Positions 31,018 to 40,474 of a DNA stretch of 64,000 nt are shown in pieces. Every line of letters begins with the position of its first letter. Position 1 is the first letter of the stretch. The stretch is from the NCBI GenBank assembly GCA_016178705.1, contig JACOST010000011.1, positions 1 through 64,000 of the forward strand. Reading direction: 5' to 3'. The stretch is from Deltaproteobacteria bacterium. Lineage in GTDB: Bacteria; Desulfobacterota; Binatia; HRBIN30; JACQVA1. The notes beneath the pieces were generated by a model. The model worked only from the letters and a program-made list of their open reading frames with translations, did no database searches and was not told the origin of the DNA. The translations under genes and the position numbers were made by a program.

Positions 31018-33153
31018 CTACTTGAGCTGAAACAGCGCACGGAGCGCGTCGCCGTGCTGACCCAACGCGGAGACGCCTTCTTCGAGGCAGGCGCGAATGC
31101 CTGGGGCGACCAAGAAGCGCCCATCCTTGCCGTAGCGCGCGGCGCGCTGGTCGACCCACGCTTCGAGCGCCGCGCCATGAACGCCGCGATCGAGTTGAGC
31201 GACCAGCTCGCCGACCAAATGCTCGGCGAAGTCGACGCGGTTTTCGACCGACACCAGCTGCGACAACGCGAGCGCGTAGCGCGGCACGCGCAGGTTCAGC
31301 GTGGCGAGCAGAAGCTCCGCCATCTGCAGCGTGGCCTCGGCGGCGAGTTCGGCCACCTGGTGCTTAGCCGTAGCGTCTCCACTGGCCTCGACGTAGATCT
31401 TCAACTTCGGCTCGGTTCCCGACGGACGGGCGGTGATCTTCAACCCGCGCTCGAAGTAGACGGCCACGACGTTGCGCGACGCGCGGTCGGTACTCGACTT
31501 GATCGGCCCATGTACGCGCTCATCCCAGTAGTCGATGGTACGTTCGACCGCGTAGCCGGCCAGACGCCGCGGCGGTTGCTTCCGTAGCGCGGCCATCATG
31601 TCTTCGATGCGCTGCAGCCCGATCACGCCTTCCATGATCAACGAATACGCGCCGTGCATGAAGTAGCCGTAGCGGCCATGGATGCGATCGAGATCGTCGA
31701 CCAACGTCTTGCCCTCGCGCTTGAGTTGCGCGATGCGTTCGGCCAGCAGCAACGCACCGCCGGCCGCGTCCTTGTCACGCAGCGCCGGCGTGACCAGCAC
31801 GCCGTTGCTCTCTTCGGCAGCGAACAGAAAATCATCGATCGTCGCCACGAGGTCGCCGAAGCGGCCGGTGCGGGCGATCTGCTCCATGACGTCGCCGACA
31901 TATTTGAACCCGACGAGCAAGTCGCCGATCACCGCGACTCCGTGAGCGCGAGCGATCGCCGTCATCAGCTCGGTGGTCACGCCGGTCTTGACGATGAAGG
32001 GATGCGGCGGCAAGGTCCCGGCCGCCGCGCGCGACTCGATGATGTACGCCGCGAGCAGAGCGCCAATTTCGTTGCCCGTCAGAAAACGATCGCCGTCGGA
32101 TGTCGGCACCACCACCCCGAGGCGGTCCGCATCCGGATCACTGGCAAACGCCGCGTCCGCACCGGCCTGGTGCGTCGCGGCGATCGCCGCCTCGAAGGCT
32201 TCCGGCACCTCCGGATTCGGCACACGATACTTCACGTGGGGGAATTCGCCGTCGTATTCCGCCTGGCTCGGCACCAGCGCGACACGGATGCCGGCCTTCA
32301 CCAGCACGTCGTGCACGGTGCGCCGACCGGTGCCGTTGAGCGGCGTGTACATGATGAACGCACCGCGGGCGCTGCGGTCGAGCGACCGCTGCAGACTGGC
32401 ATCGAGATACGCCTCATGGTCGGCGGCGGTCCACCACGTGACCAACCCCGCACGGACCGCGTCGTCGAACGGCATGATGCGCACCGCCTGCACCGCCGCG
32501 ACGGCTTCGGCCATCTCTTCGTCGTGCGGTGCCACCGGCTGGCCGCCGTAGTCGGTGTAGAACTTCGCGCCGTTGTCGTCGGGATGATTGTGCGAGGCGG
32601 AAACGTTGAGCCCGCCCGCGGCTCCGAGATGGCGGATGGCGAACGACAGCTCGGGCGTCGCCAGCAGCAGATCATCACCGGTCACGGTACACACCGCGAT
32701 GCCGTTGGCGGCATAGACGCCAGCGGCGAGCCGCGCGAAATCGCGCGAACGCATCCCGAGCAGCGGGTTGGGTAGCCCCAGTTCGTAATGACCGCGCAGA
32801 TCTTTGAAGATGCGGCAATCGAACGCGACGACGACGCGCAGCGGTCCCGCGCCGAGATGAGTGCGCAGGTAGTCGACGTGTCCCTGAATCGACGTGGTGA
32901 TGGTGTACGCATTGATGCGATTGACGCCGACGCCGACCGGCCCACGACGACCGCCGGTGCCGAACGGAATCACGCGATAGAATGAATCGAGCAAGAAGTC
33001 CCACCGCCCGCGCGCGATCAGGCGCTCCAATTGCGGACGATACGGCGCATACTCCGCCTGCTCCAGCCACGTGCGCAGATTGGCGAACGCCATAGCCCGT
33101 ACGGCATCCGGCACCGCCAAGGTCGCAAAACCCTTTTCGACCGCACTCAACAT
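31018..33153 (-). CDS. Phosphoglucomutase/phosphomannomutase (alpha-D-phosphohexomutase)
   Basis: 711 residues, longer than the usual 450-600. The active-site serine lies in NVSASHNHPDDNG (near residue 187), the metal loop is ASDPDADRLGVVVP, the sugar-binding loop is FAAEESNGVLV and the phosphate loop is RPSGTEPKLKIY. It interconverts hexose 1- and 6-phosphates. The ATG at 33153 has AAGGAG five bases upstream, so the longer TTG start at 33180 is rejected. About 80-100 extra residues follow the phosphate loop. It sits between pdxA (23 bases) and yvcK. The substrate (glucose, mannose or both) cannot be decided. Confidence 0.9.
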   Translation of the reverse strand: MLSAVEKGFATLAVPDAVRAMAFANLRTWLEQAEYAPYRPQLERLIARGRWDFLLDSFYRVIPFGTGGRRGPVGVGVNRINAYTITTSIQGHVDYLRTHLGAGPLRVVVAFDCRIFKDLRGHYELGLPNPLLGMRSRDFARLAAGVYAANGIAVCTVTGDDLLLATPELSFAIRHLGAAGGLNVSASHNHPDDNGAKFYTDYGGQPVAPHDEEMAEAVAAVQAVRIMPFDDAVRAGLVTWWTAADHEAYLDASLQRSLDRSARGAFIMYTPLNGTGRRTVHDVLVKAGIRVALVPSQAEYDGEFPHVKYRVPNPEVPEAFEAAIAATHQAGADAAFASDPDADRLGVVVPTSDGDRFLTGNEIGALLAAYIIESRAAAGTLPPHPFIVKTGVTTELMTAIARAHGVAVIGDLLVGFKYVGDVMEQIARTGRFGDLVATIDDFLFAAEESNGVLVTPALRDKDAAGGALLLAERIAQLKREGKTLVDDLDRIHGRYGYFMHGAYSLIMEGVIGLQRIEDMMAALRKQPPRRLAGYAVERTIDYWDERVHGPIKSSTDRASRNVVAVYFERGLKITARPSGTEPKLKIYVEASGDATAKHQVAELAAEATLQMAELLLATLNLRVPRYALALSQLVSVENRVDFAEHLVGELVAQLDRGVHGAALEAWVDQRAARYGKDGRFLVAPGIRACLEEGVSALGQHGDALRALFQLK

Positions 33154-33176
33154 CGCAGCTCCTTCGACCACTGCGA

Positions 33177-34175
33177 TCAACTCGCCGCCCGCAGCCGTTC
33201 GGCGCGGGCGGCACCGCGAGCCATGCGACTCGCCAACTCGATGGCCGCGATCATACTCGACGGGTCAGCCTTGCCTGTGCCCGCAATATCGAACGCGGTG
33301 CCGTGATCGGGCGAGGTGCGGACGAAGGGTAAGCCCAAGGTCACGTTCACGCCGTCCTTGAAGTGCAGCAGCTTGAACGGTGCGAGCCCTTGATCGTGGT
33401 ACATGCACACAACGCCATCGTAGGTCCCACCGGCGGCGTGTGCGAACACACTGTCGGCCGGCAACGGCCCGAGCGCGATGACGCCGCGGCGGCGGGCGGC
33501 GCGCACGGCCGGCGCGATCACCGCACCATCCTCACGCCCGAAGAGACCCGACTCGCCCGCGTGCGGGTTGAGACCGCAGACCGCAATCCGCGGACGCGCA
33601 ATGCCAAAACGTTCGCGCAACGCCTGATGCGTCATCGCGATCGTGTCGCCGATGAGTTGCCGCGTGAGCAGCCCCGGTACTCGCCGCAACGCGACGTGGG
33701 TGGTGACCAACACCACGCGCAGCCGCAGCCCGGCCATCATCATGCGCACCTGGGCCGCGCCGCTCAGCTCCGCCAGCAATTCGGTGTGGCCGGCGAAGTG
33801 CGCGTGACCCGCGGCGACGATGTTGGCTTTGTTGATCGGCGCGGTGACCAGAGCCGCCGCCTCGCCGCGCTGCACGGCGCGCACGGCGGCGATGATCGCT
33901 TGGTACGCCGCCTCGCCGCCGGCGGTGGTCGGCCGACCCGGCACGCGTTCGCGGGCGCTCAAGGCGGCGCCAACTTCCACGAGCGGGAAATCTTCCGCAT
34001 CGAGTCGCAGTCGCCGCGCCGTGTCGCGCACCACCGCGAGGTCACCGAAAAGCAGTGGCGTAATCCGGCGACGCAGCGCCGGCGCAGTCAGCGCCTTAAG
34101 CGCCACCTCCGCGCCAATGCCGGCCGGATCGCCCAAGCTGATGGCAATCGTGGGGCGGGTCGACCGCACGCTCAC
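33177..34175 (-). CDS. pdxA: 4-hydroxythreonine-4-phosphate dehydrogenase
   Basis: 332 residues from a GTG at 34175 that overlaps the surA-like stop by 4 bases (GTGA). PdxA oxidises 4-phosphohydroxy-L-threonine in pyridoxal phosphate synthesis. Motifs are ISLGDPAGIGAEVALKAL at the N-terminus, VTAPINKANI, AGHTELLAEL (metal histidine), GLNPHAGESGLFGRED, YHDQGLAPFKLLHF (second histidine) and RTSPDHGTAFDIAGTG. Length is normal. It is encoded in tandem with the SurA-like chaperone, as in several proteobacteria. Confidence 0.95.
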   Translation of the reverse strand: MSVRSTRPTIAISLGDPAGIGAEVALKALTAPALRRRITPLLFGDLAVVRDTARRLRLDAEDFPLVEVGAALSARERVPGRPTTAGGEAAYQAIIAAVRAVQRGEAAALVTAPINKANIVAAGHAHFAGHTELLAELSGAAQVRMMMAGLRLRVVLVTTHVALRRVPGLLTRQLIGDTIAMTHQALRERFGIARPRIAVCGLNPHAGESGLFGREDGAVIAPAVRAARRRGVIALGPLPADSVFAHAAGGTYDGVVCMYHDQGLAPFKLLHFKDGVNVTLGLPFVRTSPDHGTAFDIAGTGKADPSSMIAAIELASRMARGAARAERLRAAS

Positions 34176-35140
34176 TCGTTGATCTCCACCGCGTGGCGTT
34201 TGCGCAATTCCTCGCTGAGCCACTTCTCGTAGCGCGCTTCGAGCGCCGCGTTGTAGAGCTGCTCTTTGATGCCGGGTCCCAACTCTTCGAGCGACTTGTG
34301 CGAGGCCCCTTCGCGTGCCTCCAGCTTGAGGATGTGGATGCCAATGTCGCTGCGCACCGGTTTGCTGACCTGACCCGGTTTCAATTCGGCCGCACCCTTC
34401 TCGATCGGTTCGAGCATCTCGCCGCGCTGCATCCAGCCAAGATCACCGCCGTCCTTGGCGGCCGGATCTTCCGAGTGCTGCTTGGCGAGTTCCGCGAAAT
34501 CGGCGCCCTTCTTGAGCTGCTGGTATAGCTCATCGGCACGGGCTTGCGCCGCCGCGACTTCCGCGCCGTCCGCCCCGGCAGGCAGGCGAATCACGATGTG
34601 ACTGAGATGCATCCGCTCCGCCGTCTCGTACTCCGAGAGGTGCGCCTGGTAATAGCGCTCGACCTCCTCGGGTGGGACGTTGACTTTGCCGCGGATCTCG
34701 CGATTGATGAGCTGCGCTTTCTGAATCTCCTCGCGCACCTGCTTGCGATACGCATCAAGCGTCAGCCCCTGCTGCGTGAGGGCTTGTTGCAGTTGTTCGT
34801 CGGTGAGCTTGTTCCGCTCCTTGATGCTGGCGATGTACTGGTCGACGTCTTCGTCCCGAACGATGATGCCCTTCTCGCTGATTTCCTTTTGCAGCAACTT
34901 GTCGGTGATCATCGCATCCAGCATCGTCTTCTCGTCCACGGCGGGTCGCCCGCGGCTGGCGCGGTCGGCGAACTGGGTGAACTCGTAGAGCGTGACCGGC
35001 TCACCGTCGATGGTGGCGACGATTCGGTTGACGATGGCGGCTCCGCCGAGAGCGGGCAGGAATAGACCGACACTCGCGACCGCGAGAACCGTAACCGGCC
35101 ATGTTCGCCACTTTTGCCTTCTGTGTTTTGCTTCTTGCAT
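34172..35140 (-). CDS. surA: SurA-like periplasmic peptidyl-prolyl isomerase (parvulin)
   Basis: 322 residues with an N-terminal export signal (VTVLAVASVGLFLPALGGAA). A SurA N-terminal domain follows (VNRIVATIDGEPVTLYEFTQ), then helices and one parvulin domain of about 100 residues (MHLSHIVIRLPAG to DIGIHILKLE, with DLGWMQRGEML). E. coli SurA has two parvulin domains, so this is a shorter version. It helps fold outer-membrane proteins in the periplasm. It lies 23 bases after mfd and overlaps pdxA by 4 bases. Confidence 0.88.
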   Translation of the reverse strand: MQEAKHRRQKWRTWPVTVLAVASVGLFLPALGGAAIVNRIVATIDGEPVTLYEFTQFADRASRGRPAVDEKTMLDAMITDKLLQKEISEKGIIVRDEDVDQYIASIKERNKLTDEQLQQALTQQGLTLDAYRKQVREEIQKAQLINREIRGKVNVPPEEVERYYQAHLSEYETAERMHLSHIVIRLPAGADGAEVAAAQARADELYQQLKKGADFAELAKQHSEDPAAKDGGDLGWMQRGEMLEPIEKGAAELKPGQVSKPVRSDIGIHILKLEAREGASHKSLEELGPGIKEQLYNAALEARYEKWLSEELRKRHAVEINE

Positions 35141-35163
35141 CGTTTGCCTTTGCTACGCGGCTA

Positions 35164-38100
35164 TCATGTCGCTTGCAGGGACTGCAACAGCGACTGCGTT
35201 TCCGCAATCAGACCGTCCCAGTCGCGGTCGGCAGCCTCGAAGCTGAGTTGGAAATCCTGCGACAGGCGGATGCGCCCTTTGCTCTGCTGCGCGAGCGCAA
35301 TGAGGCGATCGACTTCGACAGGCGCCTCGTGGTGGAACTGTAAGGTGACCCGCCCGTTGCGCAGCATCACGCGCACGACCATGTGCTGCTTGAGGAAGCG
35401 ACGCAGCTCCATGATTTTCACCAACGTATCGACGAGAGGCGGAATCGGTCCAAAGCGGTCGATCATCTCGGCCGTGATTTCGTCGAGGTCTTGCGAAGTG
35501 CGGATGCCGGCGAGGCGACGGTAGAACACCAGGCGCTGGTTCTCATCGGCAATATAGCTACCCGGAATGTACGCCGGCACGCCGAGCTGGATCTCGGGCT
35601 CGACCTCGTGTTGCACGCGTTCACCGCGCAAGTCGTGGATCGCATCAGCAAGCATGCGCTCATACAACTCGAAGCCGACGGCGCTGACCTGACCCGACTG
35701 TTGCTTGCCGAGCAAGTTGCCGGCGCCGCGAATCTCGAGATCGTGCGCGGCGAGGCGAAAGCCGCCGCCGAGATCATCCAACTCCTGCAGCACGCGCAGT
35801 CGCTTCTGGGCATCCTTTGAAATCAGTTCCTCGCCGGGAATCAGCAAGTAGGCATACGCGCGCTCATGCGATCGGCCGACGCGGCCGCGCAACTGGTAGA
35901 GTTGAGCCAGCCCCATGTGATCGGCGCGATTGATCAAGATGGTGTTGGCATTCGGCACATCGAGGCCGGACTCGATGATGGTCGAGCACACTAGCACGTC
36001 GACCTTCTTGTCGAAGAAACCCGCCATGACTTTTTCGAGCTCGTGCTCGTGCATCTGGCCGTGGCCGACGGCGAACGTAGCCTCTGGCACCACCTCGCGA
36101 AGGCGGCGCGCCATCATCTCGATGGTTTCGACGCGATTGTGGACGAAGAACACTTGTCCGCTGCGATGGATTTCGCGCAGGATCGCTTCGCGGATGATGC
36201 CTTCATCGTAGCGCGTGACATACGTGCGGATCGCCAGCCGATCGACGGGTGGAGTTTCGATCACGCTCAGATCGCGGATGCCCATCAGCGACATCTGCAG
36301 CGTGCGTGGAATCGGCGTGGCAGTGAGCGTGAGCACCGGCACCGTCTTGCGCAACTGCTTGATCCGTTCCTTGTGCGCAACGCCGAAGCGATGCTCCTCG
36401 TCGATGATCAGCAAGCCGAGCTGTTTGAAGACGATGTCCTTTTGCAGCAAGCGGTGGGTGCCGATGACGATGTCGACGGTGCCGGCGTGCACGCCCTTGA
36501 TCACCTCCTGCACTTCGCCGCGCGTCAGAAAGCGCGACAGCATGGCGACGCGGACGGGATGCCCCTCGAAGCGCCGCCGGAAAGAGTTGAGATGCTGTTG
36601 CGCCAGCACCGTGGTGGGGACCAGCACGGCGACTTGTTGGCCGTCCATCACCGCGACGAACGCCGCGCGCATGGCCACTTCGGTCTTGCCATAGCCCACG
36701 TCGCCGCAGATGAGGCGATCCATCGGTTTGTGGCGCTGGAGATCGGCGACCACTTCGTCGATCGCCCGCTGCTGATCGGGCGTCTCCTCGAATGGGAACG
36801 CCGCTTCGAACTCGCGGAAGTAGTCGTCGGGCGCCGGAAACTGATGGGCGTCAAGCACCTCGCGCGCGGCGTAGATGCCGAGCAGCTCTTTGGCCATCGC
36901 CAGCACCGACTCGCGCGCCTTCTTCTTGCTCCGCTCCCAACTTTCGCCGCCGAGTTTGTCGAGCGTGGGCGCGGCCCCCTCGGCGCCGACGTACTTCTGC
37001 ACCAGATTGATGCGATCAGCCGGCAGATAAAGGCGGTCGCCGCCGGCGTACTCAAGATGGAGAAAATCGCCGTCGACCTCGGCGACGGTGAGATGCTTGA
37101 GCCCGCGATAGACGCCGACGCCGAAGTCGATGTGGACCACGAAGTCGTCAGGCTTCAATTCGTTGAGGTTGCGGATGAGCTGGCCAACGTCGACCGGTCG
37201 GCTGCGGCGTCGCCGCCGCGCCTCGCCGAAGAGATCGGTCTCGGTGATGACCACCAGCCGCTCCTCAGGCAGGCGGAAGCCTTCACTGAGCTGACCGACC
37301 AGCAAGCGCAGCGCGCCACGCGCGGCGCCATCGAGCGCTTGGGTGAATGTTTGCCCATCAGTAAGTTGTACGCGGGCGACGCCCAGCTCGTGAGTATCGA
37401 ACAGCCGCGCGATGCGCGCGGCCTGGCTGTCGCTGCTGGCGACGAGCACGACCTGCGCGCCATCGGCTGACCAGCGACGCACAGTATCGGCAACCGGTGC
37501 GAAGGAAACTTCGCGACGGTTGCGCACGCGCTCCGCCTTCAGATCGCCGGTGGTGTACGAATGGACTTCGAGGTGTGTACCGTCGGCGACACCGCTCATC
37601 AGATCGAGCGACTCGATCTCGACCAGCGGCCACGCCGCAACCGCCGCGCGCCATTCTGCAGGCGTAGCGTACAGCCGCGCCGGCGGCGGCAGAAATCGGT
37701 GCTCTGCCATCCGCTCAGTGCTGCGCCGCTCCACCCCGCTCCATGCATTGGCTAGCGCAGCGTCCACTTCGCCGGCCTGGTCCACCCAGACGAGCGTGTC
37801 CGCCGGCAAGTACGAAGTCAGCAAGTCCAACGCGGGATAGAAGTACGGCAAGAAGAATTCGACTCCGGGGAACGTGATCCCGCTCGCCAGTCCACTTAGG
37901 ATCTGGTCGCGTTCGACGCGCGCCACTTCCAACTCGAGCAAGCGCTCGGTAATCGCGCGCACAGCGTCTTTGTTCTGCGAGCCGCGGGCGTCGAACTCGC
38001 GCACCGGCAAGATCAGCAGTTCCTGCTGCGACGCGAGGGAGCGCTGGCTGACGGCGTCGAACTCGCGAATCGTCGCAATGGTGTCGCCAAGCAATTCGAT

Positions 38101-38769
38101 GCGCAGCGGATTGGCGTGCGCGGGCGGAAAGATATCGAGGATGCCGCCGCGTACGCTGAAGTCGCCGCGGTCTTCTACCAACGGCACGCGCCGGTAACCC
38201 CAGTCATCGAGCCGGCGGGCGAGGTCGTCGAGATCGACGGCGTCGCCTTCGACGAGGTAACTCAAACGCTGCGCAAACTGCTCGCGCGGCGGCACGCGCT
38301 GCAACACCGCTTCGGCGGTCGTCAGCACAATCGGGTTGCGCGTCTGCTGGAGGTGATAGAGACCCTCCACGCGCGCGGCGATGGCTTCGGGGGGCGGTGA
38401 CAGATCTTCGAACGGTGGTACGTCCCACGCTGGCAGATAGTGAATGCGCCGTTCGAACGGCGGCCGATCCGCGTGTTCGCCAAAGAAGAAGCGCAGGTCG
38501 TCGGTGAAACTCTCGGCCTGTTTCGCGTCGGCCAGCACAATCAGCGCGGGCCGCGGGAATTCACTGAGGTAGCGAAAGACGAAGAACGCGCGCGCGCCAC
38601 CTTTGAGTCCTTGCACGCGCGTAAGGCGCCGCCCATCCCCGCTCACGTGCGCGGCGAGGTGCCGCACCGCGGCGGCGCACGGATTGAGATGCGCAGCGCG
38701 CGACGCACCCGTCGGACGCGGTTCGGCTGCGGCGGACTCGTGGGGCGGTTCGGTGGTCTGCTCACTCAT
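35164..38769 (-). CDS. mfd: Transcription-repair coupling factor Mfd
   Basis: 1201 residues from the ATG at 38769. Mfd removes stalled RNA polymerase and recruits UvrA. The N-terminal UvrB-like module has YLPAWDVPPFEDLSPPPE and FSVRGGILDIFPP, the RNA-polymerase-interaction domain has VVHIDFGVGVYRGL, and the motor has ICGDVGYGKTEVAMRAAF (Walker A), IIDEEHRFGV (DEEH box) and QLRGRVGRS. A TRCF C-terminal domain ends the protein. The ORF extends to 39111 but that would overlap the divergent gmhA-like gene. It is first in the mfd-to-yvcK operon. Confidence 0.97.
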   Translation of the reverse strand: MSEQTTEPPHESAAAEPRPTGASRAAHLNPCAAAVRHLAAHVSGDGRRLTRVQGLKGGARAFFVFRYLSEFPRPALIVLADAKQAESFTDDLRFFFGEHADRPPFERRIHYLPAWDVPPFEDLSPPPEAIAARVEGLYHLQQTRNPIVLTTAEAVLQRVPPREQFAQRLSYLVEGDAVDLDDLARRLDDWGYRRVPLVEDRGDFSVRGGILDIFPPAHANPLRIELLGDTIATIREFDAVSQRSLASQQELLILPVREFDARGSQNKDAVRAITERLLELEVARVERDQILSGLASGITFPGVEFFLPYFYPALDLLTSYLPADTLVWVDQAGEVDAALANAWSGVERRSTERMAEHRFLPPPARLYATPAEWRAAVAAWPLVEIESLDLMSGVADGTHLEVHSYTTGDLKAERVRNRREVSFAPVADTVRRWSADGAQVVLVASSDSQAARIARLFDTHELGVARVQLTDGQTFTQALDGAARGALRLLVGQLSEGFRLPEERLVVITETDLFGEARRRRRSRPVDVGQLIRNLNELKPDDFVVHIDFGVGVYRGLKHLTVAEVDGDFLHLEYAGGDRLYLPADRINLVQKYVGAEGAAPTLDKLGGESWERSKKKARESVLAMAKELLGIYAAREVLDAHQFPAPDDYFREFEAAFPFEETPDQQRAIDEVVADLQRHKPMDRLICGDVGYGKTEVAMRAAFVAVMDGQQVAVLVPTTVLAQQHLNSFRRRFEGHPVRVAMLSRFLTRGEVQEVIKGVHAGTVDIVIGTHRLLQKDIVFKQLGLLIIDEEHRFGVAHKERIKQLRKTVPVLTLTATPIPRTLQMSLMGIRDLSVIETPPVDRLAIRTYVTRYDEGIIREAILREIHRSGQVFFVHNRVETIEMMARRLREVVPEATFAVGHGQMHEHELEKVMAGFFDKKVDVLVCSTIIESGLDVPNANTILINRADHMGLAQLYQLRGRVGRSHERAYAYLLIPGEELISKDAQKRLRVLQELDDLGGGFRLAAHDLEIRGAGNLLGKQQSGQVSAVGFELYERMLADAIHDLRGERVQHEVEPEIQLGVPAYIPGSYIADENQRLVFYRRLAGIRTSQDLDEITAEMIDRFGPIPPLVDTLVKIMELRRFLKQHMVVRVMLRNGRVTLQFHHEAPVEVDRLIALAQQSKGRIRLSQDFQLSFEAADRDWDGLIAETQSLLQSLQAT

Positions 38770-38794
38770 CGGCGCGATTGGTTGATTGAAGAAA

Positions 38795-38817
38795 GGGAGA
38801 TCCAAGCCGGATCTCCC
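38795..38817. repeat. Perfect 9-bp hairpin upstream of mfd
   Basis: GGGAGATCC, a 5-base loop (AAGCC), then GGATCTCCC. It lies 25 bases before the mfd start codon in the divergent mfd/gmhA spacer. No T-run follows on either strand, so it is not a normal intrinsic terminator. It could be a REP-type repeat or an operator. Confidence 0.6.
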
Positions 38818-38937
38818 TACCTCACTTACAACGCGCGCGAGCTTAGCAGCCGCCACGAACCCGGACAACGCGACCGGTGGTTGCGCGCCGCGAACGACAC
38901 TTTGGACCTTGGACTCGCTTCCGTGTATCGTCCGCCC

Positions 38938-39531
38938 GTGCGCCGCGATATCGCTCGACTGTTCGCCTCCAGCATTGCCGCCAAGCGTGCGTTCCTGCGC
39001 CACAGTGCTCAGCCACTGGCCGATGCGGTGACGCTGATTGCGAACGCGCTGCGTGGCGGCCACAAGCTGCTCCTGTTCGGCAACGGGGGCAGCGCCGCTG
39101 ACGCGCAGCACATCGCGGCCGAGTTCGTCAATCGCTTCAAGATCGAGCGGCCGCCGCTGGCAGCGATCGCGCTAACTACCGATACCTCCGCCCTGACCAG
39201 CATCGCCAACGACTACGGCTACGCCGAGGTGTTCGCGAAACAAGTGCAGGCGCTAGGGCAGCCGGGTGACGTCGCGCTCGCGATCTCGACGAGCGGGAAT
39301 GCGCGCAGCGTCCTGCGCGCGGTCGAGGCGTGTCGCGCGCGTGGGGTGCGCACCATCGCGCTGACCGGCGGCAGCGGCGGCAAGCTGGCGCCGCGCGCCG
39401 ATCTGGTGCTCTGCGTCGCCAGCACCACCGAGACCGCGCGCATTCAGGAAACGCATATTTTGATCGGCCACGTGATCTGCGAGTTGGTCGATCAGATCCT
39501 GTACGGCGCGCGGACCGCCCGCAAATCATGA
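38938..39531 (+). CDS. gmhA: Sedoheptulose-7-phosphate isomerase-like SIS protein
   Basis: 197 residues from a GTG at 38938 (an in-frame GTG at 38923 is also possible). The SIS fold is clear: KLLLFGNGGSAADAQHIAAE, FVNRFKIERPPLAAIALTTD, DVALAISTSGNARSVLRAVE and ETARIQETHILIGHVICELVD. The ADAQHIAAE and HILIGHVICELVD blocks are GmhA hallmarks. GmhA makes D-glycero-D-manno-heptose 7-phosphate for LPS core. The stop overlaps the next gene by 3 bases (ATGA). Confidence 0.85.
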   Translation: MRRDIARLFASSIAAKRAFLRHSAQPLADAVTLIANALRGGHKLLLFGNGGSAADAQHIAAEFVNRFKIERPPLAAIALTTDTSALTSIANDYGYAEVFAKQVQALGQPGDVALAISTSGNARSVLRAVEACRARGVRTIALTGGSGGKLAPRADLVLCVASTTETARIQETHILIGHVICELVDQILYGARTARKS

Positions 39532-40466
39532 AGCCCAGAGCGCTCGATCTTCGCCGCGTCAAGACCTACCCGCTCACCACGCGCGCGAGCAAAGTCGCGC
39601 TACAAGCGCTCGCGACCCCGCCTCGCCGCGGCATGCGCGTCGCGCAATTTCTCGCCGGCCTACCTGACATTCTCGCTGCCGCCGATCTGCGCCGCGCGGC
39701 GATCACGCTCGCGGCGCGTCATCACGCCGGCAAGCGCATCGCCCTGGGCATGGGCGCGCATCCGATCAAAGTGGGGTTGAGTCCGCTCATCATTGACTTG
39801 ATGCAACGCGGAGTGCTGAGCGCGGTCGCGATGAACGGTGCCGCGATCATCCATGACTTCGAGCTGGCGTATGCCGGCGCGACATCCGAAGACGTCGCGG
39901 CGCATCTCGCCGACGGCCGCTTCGGTATGGCGGAGGAGACCGGCCGCTTTCTCAACGATGCGATCAAGTCAGCGCGGGCCGATGAAGGCCTCGGCGCCGC
40001 GGTCGGCCGCCGCATCGTGCAGGCGCGCCTGCCGCATCGGCGCTTCAGCATCTTGGCGGCTGGACATCGGCTGGGAATTCCGGTGACGGTACACGTGGCA
40101 ATCGGCACCGACATCACTCACATGCACCCGTCCGCCGATGGCGGGGCGATCGGTGCCGGCAGCCTGCGCGACTTTCATCTCCTCGCCGGCGTCGTCGCGC
40201 GCATGAACGGCGGCGCCTTCATCAACCTCGGCTCAGCCGTGATCATTCCGGAAGTGTTTCTCAAGGCCCTCAATCTCGCGCGCAACGTTGGCCGCCGCGT
40301 CGGTAAGCTGCTCACCATCGACATGGACTTCATCCGCCACTACCGGCCACAGATGAACGTGGTGACGCGGCCGACGGCTGGCGGTGGTACCGGCTATCAT
40401 TTCACCGGCCACCACGAGATCATGTTCCCGCTGTTGTGCGCCGCGCTGCTGGAAGAATTGAAGTAG
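39528..40466 (+). CDS. Conserved protein of unknown function, loosely deoxyhypusine-synthase-like
   Basis: 312 residues, soluble. The motifs RIALGMGAHPIKVGLSPLII, VAMNGAAIIHDFELAYAGAT, SEDVAAHLADGRFGMAEETG and TVHVAIGTDITHMHPSADGG look like a well-conserved enzyme with a Rossmann-type core. The segment MNGAAIIHDFE is reminiscent of [11 protein letters not shown] in the deoxyhypusine-synthase-like protein at 3594-4694, but the catalytic GGG-x-x-K motif is not evident. PTAGGGTGYHFTGHHEIM near the end could be a ligand loop. The ATGA overlap with the gmhA-like gene suggests a role linked to heptose or envelope sugar metabolism. I cannot name a reaction. Confidence 0.6.
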   Translation: MKPRALDLRRVKTYPLTTRASKVALQALATPPRRGMRVAQFLAGLPDILAAADLRRAAITLAARHHAGKRIALGMGAHPIKVGLSPLIIDLMQRGVLSAVAMNGAAIIHDFELAYAGATSEDVAAHLADGRFGMAEETGRFLNDAIKSARADEGLGAAVGRRIVQARLPHRRFSILAAGHRLGIPVTVHVAIGTDITHMHPSADGGAIGAGSLRDFHLLAGVVARMNGGAFINLGSAVIIPEVFLKALNLARNVGRRVGKLLTIDMDFIRHYRPQMNVVTRPTAGGGTGYHFTGHHEIMFPLLCAALLEELK

Positions 40467-40474
40467 GCGAGGCG

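Noticed and set aside
33154-33180. Longer start of the phosphohexomutase gene at a TTG (33180)
   Set aside because: The ATG at 33153 has AAGGAG five bases upstream, while the TTG overlaps the pdxA stop region and lacks a comparable site.
36043-37470. 475-codon plus-strand ORF opposite mfd
   Set aside because: The opposite strand is Mfd. The product has the H/D/R-rich look of a shadow.
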